Shown one piece after another: positions 55,718-64,000 of a stretch of DNA of 64,000 nt. The notes below the pieces were generated by a model. The model saw only the letters and a program-made list of their open reading frames with translations, was not told the origin of the DNA and did no database searches. Location of the stretch: positions 34,157,608 to 34,221,607 of the forward strand of contig OX442314.1 of the NCBI GenBank assembly GCA_949358305.1, given 5' to 3'. A program made the translations under genes and the position numbers. Position 1 is the first letter of the stretch. Every line of letters begins with the position of its first letter. The stretch is from Strigamia acuminata (lineage: Eukaryota > Arthropoda > Chilopoda > Geophilomorpha > Linotaeniidae).

Positions 55718-55847
55718 TGTCCCCATTATTTCCTCAATTCTCATTCTTTACTCTACGCTATTTTTCAATTGTTCTTTTTCAATCCCATGCGTTTTTCAGT
55801 GGTTTTGACGGCTTTATTAATTGGTTTATTTTCTGTTTATTCTTTAG

Positions 55848-58172
55848 AAATCAGGAGATTCTGGTGATGATGGTTCGGACCAGTGGCGCATCTGTCCCGT
55901 TTGCCTCGGCGAACGGTGTCAGGTTGCGGCCAACGGCTGGGAGTCCCCTTGCGGGAATTGTTTGGGACACGGATTAGTCCACTTCTCCGTGCCCAGACAA
56001 AGATGGTTCGTGCGACATTTGTCGAGGCAGGGTGGAGATCGCCATCACACCCGCCCGACAACAACGTGGATGCAGGTGGATTCCTGGGAGTCCAGGACAC
56101 AGACCCTGGTGAGGAACGGTTTCGCGCTCCTCCCGCGTTGGCTGACGGTCGAGGCGGTGAGGATTCGGGACCAGCTGACTGCCCCGTCGAGTATCCCACA
56201 ACCAGCGCGCCAGGTTCAGGCTGGACGAGCAGCGTCTGCAGAGGCGCCAGCCCAGCCGAGCCCGAAGCGCCAAAGGCAGGAGCCACCGCCCTCCACTTGG
56301 ACGGAGGAGATGACCGTGCGGCATGCGGCCGCGATGGTGGATTGGCGTGCCACTCACCCCAAAGCCACGCCGTTCCAGGTGGAGTGCGAAGAGAAGCGTC
56401 TGCGTCGCCGCTTCAAGGAGGTGGCGAGAAGGGCGCGTGCCGACGCCATACGGGCGAAGGCACTGGAAGAGGCCGAAGCTGCCGCCGTGCCGGCAGTGGC
56501 CCAATTGGTCAGGGAACCTGGGGACAGCGAACAAGCCACACAGGCTGTGTCCGTTGCTCTGGGTCGCCCTGACAACGTCAACGAGCTGCCAACTGGGGAG
56601 TCCAGAGACGAGGAGCAGGCTGTCGCAGCTATGCCCCCCGCTTCGGACCTCCCCGTGGGTTCCGACGAGCCGGTGATCGGAGCTTGCTCGGAGGAAGCGA
56701 TTGCTTGCACGTCGTTTGCTCTCGGCCTTCCGGTCGACTCGTTCGACGGAACTGGCGGCCTTTCACACCGTACCTGGGGTAGCCTCATGTCGTTGGCAGG
56801 ACGGTCGGCTCAGCCCACGCCACGAGATCAGTGCTCGGTCCCCCAGGAGATGCAAGGCGCTTGCGCGGAGCAGCCGATGGAGCAGTGCGAGTCGTCTGCC
56901 TCGGTGAACGAAGAGTTCCAGATGGCCGTTTCGGAGGACGACGTGCTGGAGCTGTCAGTCTTGGAGGGCTTGTCTCTCGAGGCGCAACTTCTGCAACTCG
57001 CCGACCCCGAGACGGTCGACATGGAACCAGAAACGGCGACGGGGAGTGAGGAACCTGCCCAGGTACCACGCCCCCCTGAGCGGCGAGAAGGAGCGGAGTT
57101 CCTCGAGCCCGTAGCGGGCCCGACACCGCTCGAGATCGCCGAATTGCCACCCGGAGCTCCAGTTGTTTGTGCTGAGCTGCTCATACGGGGTGTTCCCCGT
57201 CTGGAGCACGCGCACGAGCAGACGTTGGCGCTCTGGGTTGCCGAGGCGAAGCGCTGGAGGGAGCTCCACCTGCGCTTCGAGGATGCCAGGGGAAGTGACA
57301 TCCGAATGACCCGAGCGGTGGCACTGATACGGCAGAGAATGTGGATTATTCTCAACATCCCCTCTGTCGCGTCAGCGGCAGCAAGGAGGCTCAGGTGGTT
57401 TGAGACGGTCCGGATCGTCGCGTGGACGGTCGGGTCGGCAATGAACGCCTGGTACCTCCATCTGCCATCACCGTTCGCGGTTCAAGAATGGACGCTAGAA
57501 GAGACTGTCGGGGCGGATTTCGCCGACATCGACCCGTCGGTCTGTCGCGGCTACGTGGAGACGCTGGCGAGTCTGCCCAAACTGGTGGACAACCATGGCC
57601 ATCAGCGGGTGTTCAGGCCGGCATCCCACGAGCCCGCCCCGATCGAGATGCCTCCGGAGCTGGCAGCACTATCGCCACCACCCCCACCTACTTACGAGGA
57701 GGTGATCGTCAAGCGGGTGCATAGGCGGAAGGCCTACAAGGACAACTTCAGCGCCGAAGTTTGGGACCCGGTGGAGGCCGAGTACGATGAGCACAAGAAG
57801 GAGGTGGAACGCGAGCGGAAGAAGAAGGGTAAGGGGAAGAAGTCCCGCAAGGCCGCACCCGGTTCCACTCCAGCGAAGGGCGAGAAGGGAGCGCGCTGCG
57901 CACCACTCCCGCCAGTGCCAACGGCTGCTGTGCCAACGGTGGAGAAGGTTCGATCGCATCCTTCCCCATCGAGGTCAGCAGCTGAAACGGAGGACAGGCG
58001 ACTGATGCCACCACCGCCATCCATACGGTCCGTGCTGGAGGCAGCGAGAACTTCTCCAGCCCCAGCAAGGCCCGCACGAGAGATCGCACCGGAGGTCGCG
58101 ACTGCGTCTGAAGAGGAGCCCCATGGCCCCTCTCAACCGCAACCGCCGTCCGAGGACGCGCCGGAGCCGTGA
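55848..58172 (+). CDS. Element 4 third ORF (about 774 codons), with cysteine motif and PPxY
   Basis: The frame is open from the putative splice acceptor at 55847; the first in-frame ATG is only at about 56311, so the start codon probably comes from an upstream exon. At about 55890-55965 lies CPVCLGERC followed by CGNCLGHG, the CxxCxG...CxxCxGxG pattern also seen in element 0. A long acidic, Ala/Glu-rich middle and a helical domain (about 57150-57600) follow. A PPPPPTYEEV stretch (PPTY) lies at about 57675-57700, then a basic KKKGKGKK tail. There are no membrane segments. It may be a structural protein, since no gag is seen in this element, but that is a guess. Confidence 0.65.
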   Translation, partial: KSGDSGDDGSDQWRICPVCLGERCQVAANGWESPCGNCLGHGLVHFSVPRQRWFVRHLSRQGGDRHHTRPTTTWMQVDSWESRTQTLVRNGFALLPRWLTVEAVRIRDQLTAPSSIPQPARQVQAGRAASAEAPAQPSPKRQRQEPPPSTWTEEMTVRHAAAMVDWRATHPKATPFQVECEEKRLRRRFKEVARRARADAIRAKALEEAEAAAVPAVAQLVREPGDSEQATQAVSVALGRPDNVNELPTGESRDEEQAVAAMPPASDLPVGSDEPVIGACSEEAIACTSFALGLPVDSFDGTGGLSHRTWGSLMSLAGRSAQPTPRDQCSVPQEMQGACAEQPMEQCESSASVNEEFQMAVSEDDVLELSVLEGLSLEAQLLQLADPETVDMEPETATGSEEPAQVPRPPERREGAEFLEPVAGPTPLEIAELPPGAPVVCAELLIRGVPRLEHAHEQTLALWVAEAKRWRELHLRFEDARGSDIRMTRAVALIRQRMWIILNIPSVASAAARRLRWFETVRIVAWTVGSAMNAWYLHLPSPFAVQEWTLEETVGADFADIDPSVCRGYVETLASLPKLVDNHGHQRVFRPASHEPAPIEMPPELAALSPPPPPTYEEVIVKRVHRRKAYKDNFSAEVWDPVEAEYDEHKKEVERERKKKGKGKKSRKAAPGSTPAKGEKGARCAPLPPVPTAAVPTVEKVRSHPSPSRSAAETEDRRLMPPPPSIRSVLEAARTSPAPARPAREIAPEVATASEEEPHGPSQPQPPSEDAPEP

Positions 58173-58888
58173 AAAGCCCGGATCGTCGGCCTTAGACGCC
58201 GGAATTGTACAAACGACGGACCTTTGGTCCCGATAATATTTCTCCCCTAAACAGGATTCCATGAGATGCCTGTCCCAAGACATGGACGCCGAGCCAGTGC
58301 GAGTGACGAGACGGTGACGCCGCGCCACGCGCTCAGATGCCCGACGAAAGATGACGTCGGAGGTTTCCAATGTTCCCGGAACCTCCCAACCGTGGGTCTT
58401 GGTCAGATCCCGGTTGATGTACATAGTTATTTATGTTTTTCTTTCTTTTTCTCGTTTGTTTAACGTAATTGTTTTAAAACATTCTTGAGAGGCTTGACCA
58501 ACCTCTCCCATCCTTGTTTTACCTTTTAATTTAGTTTGTTTGTTATTGTTTTGTGTCAATATTTTTCTTTTGTTTTATTTTATGGTTTGCTCCCGGGCTT
58601 GTTACGTTCAGGCCCGGTGAATTATTATTTACATTGTAATATCGTCAATAGTCTGTTTTATTTTCGGCCAATCTAGGGTTGGGTGTTTTCCGTTGCCCAA
58701 CGTTGCTCGAACATCGTGGACCGACGGTGCGGTGATCCTTCGGACAACCGGCACCGGGGGTCAGCGCCGGTAGCCCGACAGTGTGTGGTCTTTGACCGAC
58801 ACTATTGCCGTGCTTGCCTCGACTTGCGTGTCCCCGTTGGTGTTGTGTGTGGCCCCTTGGAACCTACCTTTTTCGAGGGGGGGGGAGA
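58173..58888 (+). other. Element 4 3' untranslated region and polypurine tract
   Basis: About 700 bp hold no convincing gene. The last 16 bases (58873-58888), CGAGGGGGGGGGAGA and neighbours, form the polypurine tract beside the LTR. Confidence 0.7.
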
Positions 58889-59485
58889 TGTGACCGTCAG
58901 GCCACCTGGGTGACCTGCGGCACTGCCACACACCACCATACGGCCCCAAAGGTCAACCCCTCTGTGGGTGATTGACCTAGCCCGGGGAGGAGGGAGTGGA
59001 GTGGTGTGGTGAGGAGGGAGTGGAGTGTGTAAGGAGAGTTGAGTGTTGGACACGGCCTGAGAAGGACGTGTCTGCAGCGGCTCCCAGAGAGGAGAAGTAG
59101 TCATCGAGAGGGACGAGAAGTGTCCCAGGTTGAACCCCACACTCCTCACCATTCACCACGTTGATCCTCAGTGCTATGGCGGAGTCCGTAGTGCAGCCTC
59201 CATGAGCGGATACGCGGGTCGCAGGTAAGCGCGACATGAATGTTAAGTCGAACCGACCACGTCACACATTGGACTTCTGCCCAGTGTGTGACGGATCGGT
59301 TGCCGGTGCGGCGCGCCTTCGTGGCGCCCCTGCAACGGGTAGCGGGATTCCCCATACCCCTAGACAACGACAATAAAGGCCAACCAACCAATATTGTGGG
59401 AATCTTGTTATTATTACGTGATGTATGCGTCCCTACCCAGTGTTATTAGTCCCCTAGTTACATTGGCGAGACCATACCAGTCACA
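58889..59485 (+). repeat. 3' LTR of element 4
   Basis: It pairs with 47825-48421, with differences seen at the T/C in CAGG(C/T)(T/C)ACC near the start and at GACGG(G/A)TCGG. The AACT duplication follows at 59486-59489. Confidence 0.92.
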
Positions 59486-59637
59486 AACTTTTACATATAA
59501 AAACTAAAAGTGATATCTGTTAAAGTGTTCTTAAATTTTTATACCTTTTCTTTTCTTTTATTTATTCATTTATTTATTTTTATTTCTTATGAAAATTATT
59601 GTGTGTGTGTTTGTGTGTTTTTTCTACCTCCCTGCAC

Positions 59638-60020
59638 GCCTCGTCAAAGCTTTGTTTAGCCGCATTTGTGCGATTGAATGCGGCCGAACATCGCCCGCCT
59701 TCGACCGTACAAATGCGGGCGATGTTCGGCCGCATTCGATTGCACAAATGCGGGCGATGTTCGGCCGCATTCGATTGCACAAATGCGGGCGATGTTCGGC
59801 CGCATTCGATTGCACAAATGCGGGCGATGTTCGGCCGCATTCGATTGCACAAATGCGGGCGATGTTCGGCCACATTCGATTGCACAAATACGGGCGATGT
59901 TCAGTCGCATTTGAGCGATCGAATGCAGCCGAACATCGCCCGCATTTGTGTGATCGAATGCGGGCGATGTTCGGCCACATTCAATCGCAATAATGCGTCC
60001 AAACATCGCTTTGACGAGGC
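59638..60020. repeat. Foldback block: 61-bp inverted repeats around a 35-bp minisatellite
   Basis: Inverted arms at 59638-59698 and 59960-60020 start and end with GCCTCGTCAAAGC and its complement. Between them are five near-identical 35-bp units beginning AAATGCGGGCGATGTTCGG (59711, 59746, 59781, 59816, 59851) and diverged sixth and inverted copies. The units themselves resemble the arms. All six frames stay open because 35-mers shift phase, so the apparent proteins are not genes. Confidence 0.85.
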
Positions 60021-61126
60021 CACACACGAGGCGATCTATCGCTAAAAAAAATGGCGCCTTGTTTTGGCCAATTATTGACCAATGCGCATGCGCGCCCTAT
60101 ACGTACTGCACGTATAGGGCAACGTATAGGGCAACGAATAGTTAAAATCTATACGTTCATTTTTCAATTTTTCAAACGTATAACTTATACTTTTTACTTA
60201 TAAGTTATAAGTTATAAGTTTGAAAAAAGTCCAATCGCAAAACCTCTTTTAATGCGTACGCTTAAAAATTCTTTACCATCTGGAATATCTTCAAAACCTA
60301 ACAGAGATGAATTATTTTGTTTATTATGCATGAACTTGGTTTATATTAGCTTAACGATCATTGGCGTTTATTATAAGGAGATAAGCATTGTTTTGACAAG
60401 GTCTCAAACAAGCACATTCTACCGGTACTGATGCTATTGTAGATATTTCACGAATGAAGGAGTCATCGTGCACCTTAGCCACAATTGATTTGTTTAGTTC
60501 TAAACTGCAATCTGGCAGATTTTTGTCTTTCATGTAGAGCAACCTAATTTAAAAACCTGTTAAGTAACACAATATTCAATGGTTTACTTTATATAACAAA
60601 TTTTGACCTGCATTCTGGATGATCTGATCGAGTTTGTTTTGCCACACATTCTTCATGACATTGCAGTTGTTTTTTCTGGTTTGGCTCACAAAAAGGACTT
60701 CTTGTAGGTAAAAATTGATACTACCAATAAGAAATGTAGTATTACTATTGCTAATCTCAAGTGGAAACAATAAAATTGAAATATTAGATACGTCGCTACA
60801 TAAACGCGAAGCCACAATATTCAAAACAAACTTAAAAATAACAATAGTGCCTTTCCTTTCTTAAAGCACACTCACATTACTGTGGGTTGCTACCCCATCT
60901 GGGGTTGCTAAATGAATACACGGCCACAAAAATTTTGGCAACAGTATGTATGCCAGTATAGGTGAACAACTCCTTGGGCACTGCGGGGCCCACCACTTCC
61001 GGGGCCCGATTTGCTAATCTAAGTGCACAAGGACATAAAAGCTGCACCAAGTGCCTCAAGGTGCTGGAGCGATCAGCACGCAGTGGCAGCTGTTCACAAG
61101 AAGCTGCAAGTGGAAAAAGCTTAAGG

Positions 61127-62552
61127 TGTGACTGCTTGGCCACCCACGGTTACCTGCGTCACTCCATACACCGCCCAGTGGCCCTAAGGTCTGTGGTGGT
61201 CTCACTTTATTTCGTAAATGTATTAAATAAAAATCACCACTTAAAAAGATATTGTGTATTATTTTATTTCACAATAATCTGGCCTGTGCCAGACTCAGTC
61301 ATGTGACTTGGGAGTGAAAACTCCCCAACCGCATTTCACCCAAAATTGGCTCAGGCTAACAGTTAATTAACCTTTTTGGTGCAACAGAATCCTTTGTCGC
61401 ACCAAACTGAGCTAATTGCGCAGATTTACTGCGCAACTCAGAAGTGTGCCAAGCTCGAAATCCCAATTTTGGCACACTCTTGAATGCACACTGAAACACA
61501 ACACACCTTGTCACTGCTAGGCCCAAAACTGCTAGTATTGAGGCTGTAGTTTACTTCTGCCCCAATGTTTGTCAGCCAGTATTGACCGTGTTAGTTCGTG
61601 TGTTTTGAGACTCTGCTTGCTTTGCGCCAATTTTGCAAAGCCAGCATCCATTTGCGTTCGCGTGTACCAGCCGCCGCTGCAACCGCCGAGAAGAGAAGAC
61701 GCTCGCCGTGAACCATCGCCGTCGCTGGAGCCACCGTTGACTTGTCCGGAGTTCCCGCCACCGCCATCGGACGTGTGAGTAACTTGAAGAAGACGACGAA
61801 GCCATTTTAGTGTTTCGCGCGTAACAACCGTTACGCGCTCATTTCTTTTGTTTCCGCGACAAACTCGCTTTCACATTGTAAATCCCTTTTCATTATTTAG
61901 CTCATATTTATTCATCGATTAAAGTATTGTTCATTTGATTTAAACATACTTCTTCTTTATTTTAAAACCCCTAGACAACACTTAGCCACATCTGATTGTA
62001 AGTCACCTGCGAGTTTGACTTAGCTTAGCTTTAAATTTGGTTAAGTTTTAGTTAAAGATTCCCGGATCGCAAAAGGTCATCCTCCTTTGCAGGGTAGATT
62101 GACCCAGTATCGGAAAGGAGGAAGATAGATGGAGCTGAGAGAGCAGACAGAGAGTTGAGACTGTAAGGTGTGCAGACATGTGCGACGAAGGTCCTGAAGC
62201 CAGCAAGAGCAACCATTCCCGGTGCTGACTCTGCTCTCCTCACCATTCACCACTGTGACGCTCAGTAGCATGGCGATGGGCCTGCTGCAGCCTCCATGAG
62301 CAGCTACATGGGTCGTATGGGTAAGTAAGACGGAATGTTGGTGTGTAACCTGTGTGTGACGGGTCAGTTGCTGGTGTAGCGTGCTTTATGGCACAGCCAC
62401 ACTTGGGTAGATGGGAGACTCCGACCCCTAGAGAACGGATTAAAGACCAAAACCTAAAAATCCGGAGTCCCCATCTCATTCTTTATGCGAGTATACATCC
62501 AACCCACAGTATTATCGGAAAGTTTATTATCGGAAAGACCATACCAGTCACA
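61127..62552. mobile_element. Solo LTR (1426 bp) related to element 4, in a gene B intron
   Basis: It starts TGTGACTGC and ends CCAGTCACA, with AAGG duplicated on both sides (61123-61126, 62553-62556). Gene A has the empty site near 40603. Segments match the element 4 LTR: TACCTGCG, TCCTCACCATTCACCAC, GCAGCCTCCATGAG, GTGACGGGTC and GACCATACCAGTCACA. The extra length over 597 bp lies in the middle. No internal region remains, consistent with LTR-LTR recombination. Confidence 0.8.
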
Positions 62553-63075
62553 AAGGTCTGCAGTATGCAACATTGGTTGTTTCACCTACTTTTCGAAAAA
62601 GAAATTGTACTTCATTCTGCATTCCCACTTTCATTGCTTGGGCATATCGATACGGCATGACACTGTCTTTGATGGATGTCTGAATTCAAAATACAGGTTT
62701 ATACTGAGATTAAAATAATTTGAAAAGAAGATTCTTACACCAAGAAATGGTTGGTCACATGATCCATTTTTTTTAAATAAACACTGAAATGCCATATTTT
62801 GGGCTAGTTTGATATCTAAATGAAAATTGAGAAAATTTTAATTAGAAATGGAAATAAAACATTGATTTCCTCCAACCAGGTTTGATGATCAGTATATTTC
62901 CAAAAACGGTATTTTCATATTTGAATGAAATAGTAGTGTCTTCCTTTTTATAAATTCCATTTGCCATTGAAGTTTCATGCAGTACAGTCTTGCCCTGAAA
63001 TAAATATGACGCGATCATTGATTGTCAACAATTATACTAGTACCAATCGTTTATTATTCAACAAGGTTGAATTCC

Positions 63076-63211
63076 AGTTTATGGGCCACCTCTCAGATCG
63101 TTTTCAAAATTTGGATTCAGGAGTAGTCAAGGGTGGGGAATCGAATGGTGTTGACCCTTGACTACCCCTAAATCCAAATTTTGGAGATGATCTGAGAGGT
63201 GGCCCATAAGT
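63076..63211. repeat. Long palindrome in intron 1 of gene B
   Basis: Arms of about 58 bp (63076-63133 and 63154-63211) pair with few mismatches around a 20-bp loop. The arms include GGGCCACCTCTCAGATC and AGTAGTCAAGGG. Gene A at about 41300-41380 keeps the loop side and only one arm. It is probably a foldback transposon remnant. Confidence 0.7.
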
Positions 63212-64000
63212 TGTAACTGCTCCACACCTAGTAATAATAATATAGATTAAAGGGATACCTGTTTAACTTTGAAGTGTTGGAAATTCTTCGAAATGTTAGA
63301 ATGCGACCATAATTGGGTATAGTTTTCCACTTTCAATTTCTCTTTTATGATCCCTTTCACTGCAAGGGGACAAGCTAAGCTTTTTGTAAAACTACTCATG
63401 GGCAAGTCATCAATCTCCTTCCAGTACGCAGACAATAATTGGGTATCCAGACCGTACAGAAGGAATTCAAACGGCTCCTTTTCTGCAATTGGAACAAACT
63501 CAATCTCAACTTTGAAATGTCCATGAATATAGTATTGAATTCTTTCAATTGTTTGAAAACAACAGACGCTGAAACAAACAATTAAACCAACCAACCAAAC
63601 TGTTCGAATTGCACGGCTGTTTTTCTTATTGAAAGCATTGTCGATAAATTTCAAACTATCATTGTCAGATATAGAAGTTTGCATTTCTTGTCTCACAAAA
63701 TGGCGAATAAGCCTACGACGTAAACGCAAACCTTCTAACTCTTTCATTTTAGTGGTGTCTTTTTATGCTGTGACGATTAATTAAGCATCTAAGCTAATCA
63801 ATTAAGCTTGAGTTTTCCTCTTGAATATTCTGATCCAAAAATATACCCGTCACCACAGAAGGTTAAGACAATCTGTATAAGGAGCAGCAGAAATTAAGAG
63901 AAAAAAATTTCAAATAATCAAAAATTTAAAAGGAAACGTCAGTGTGTTTTAAAGGAATTGTGAATTGTAATAAGAAATGTCAGTTTGTTTCAAAATTGAT

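Larger units (their letters stand above)
54151..55847 (+). other. Putative intron of element 4 containing a Copia fragment
   Basis: A strong donor AAG/GTGAGT (GT at 54151) lies 11 bp after the pol stop. The acceptor TTTATTCTTTAG ends at 55847, just before the third ORF. Without the Copia fragment the intron would be about 156 bp. Splicing would join codons in phase 0, but no in-frame ATG is visible between pol and the donor. Confidence 0.45.
47825..59485 (+). mobile_element. Element 4: Ty3/Gypsy-type LTR retrotransposon (11.7 kb) with a degenerate pol and a large 3' ORF
   Basis: The 597-bp LTRs (47825-48421, 58889-59485) begin TGTGACCG and end AGTCACA. They differ at two positions that I saw, and are flanked by AACT. 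Internal parts are a primer site, a 2.9-kb leader without a recognisable gag, a protease-RT-RNase H frame lacking integrase, a probable intron holding a Copia fragment, a large third ORF and a polypurine tract. Near-identical LTRs show recent insertion although pol appears inactive, so mobilisation in trans is likely. Confidence 0.9.
47685..60247. mobile_element. TIR element inside the gene B fusion exon, itself carrying Gypsy element 4
   Basis: The ends are inverted: AGAGGTTTTGCGATT at 47685 and its reverse complement ending at 60247. The similarity continues into a TATAACTTATAACTT-rich stretch. Gene A at about 39548 is the uninterrupted site. The flanks share TTT (47682-47684, 60248-60250), so the duplication is short, 3 bp at most. 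Without element 4 the element is about 900 bp and non-coding. It holds a foldback minisatellite block. Superfamily is unclear. Confidence 0.7.
43657..63747 (-). pseudogene. Gene B: tandem duplicate of the two-module DEG/ENaC gene, disrupted by insertions
   Basis: Exons match gene A in order, size and phase: 63747-63259, 62994-62877, 62815-62739, 62679-62590, 60720-60608, 60543-60356, then a split fusion exon (60297-60248 and 47684-47049). Downstream exons include 44757-44682, about 44600-44530 and 44038-43657. Exon 6 is 6 nt longer (SVPVECACLRPC) and the fusion exon has two extra linker residues. Frames are open and most differences from gene A are conservative. A 12.6-kb TIR element sits inside the fusion exon and would inactivate the gene unless it is spliced out. 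Introns hold a solo LTR, a palindromic insert and a Tc1-like element. Confidence 0.8.

Noticed and set aside
59711-59920. CRISPR-like array because of regular 35-bp repeats
   Set aside because: There are no unique spacers, the repeats are contiguous, and the genome is an animal's.
59580-60045. Several long repetitive frames on both strands across the minisatellite
   Set aside because: The 35-bp unit lacks stops in several frames and rotates phase, so open frames arise automatically.

Overview
The window comes from an animal nuclear genome. It has interrupted genes with GT-AG introns, DEG/ENaC channel genes, LTR retrotransposons, Tc1-like and TIR elements, and primer sites matching metazoan initiator tRNA-Met. 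An invertebrate, perhaps an arthropod or other ecdysozoan, seems likely, but the sequence alone does not fix the taxon.

Positions 1-35204 are one nested stack of LTR retrotransposons. The outermost and oldest is a Ty3/Gypsy element (element 0), whose left end lies outside the window. Its protease was cut by a complete Gypsy element (element 1, 1058-14557, TSD AACC). Its 3' accessory ORF was cut by a Copia element on the minus strand (element 2, 19244-32380, TSD ATAAC). Element 2's gag-pol was in turn cut by a second, intact Copia element (element 3, 24193-30108, TSD GGTTG). LTR pairs differ by 0 (element 1), 2 (element 2) and 0 (element 3) substitutions on reading by eye, so all three insertions are recent.

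Positions about 36.3-64.0 kb hold two head-to-tail minus-strand copies of one host gene: gene A (36963-41913) and gene B (43657-63747). Each encodes an unusual DEG/ENaC channel subunit with two complete channel modules in one polypeptide. TM2 of module 1, a cytosolic linker and TM1 of module 2 lie in a single exon. Gene A looks intact. Gene B carries a Tc1-like transposon, a solo LTR and a palindromic insert in introns. It also has a TIR element (47685-60247) inside the coding exon that joins the modules. That TIR element holds a full Gypsy element (element 4, 47825-59485, TSD AACT). Gene A supplies the empty-site reference for each insertion.

A recurring theme is a third ORF between pol and the 3' LTR in all three Gypsy elements (0, 1 and 4), in the place of env but not resembling envelope. 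Each is preceded by a splice acceptor. Two share a CPVC...CxxCxGxG-type cysteine motif and two carry a PPxY motif. Element 1 also has a textbook -1 frameshift module between gag and pol. Element 4 has an open pol frame whose RT and RNase H catalytic aspartates have been replaced.
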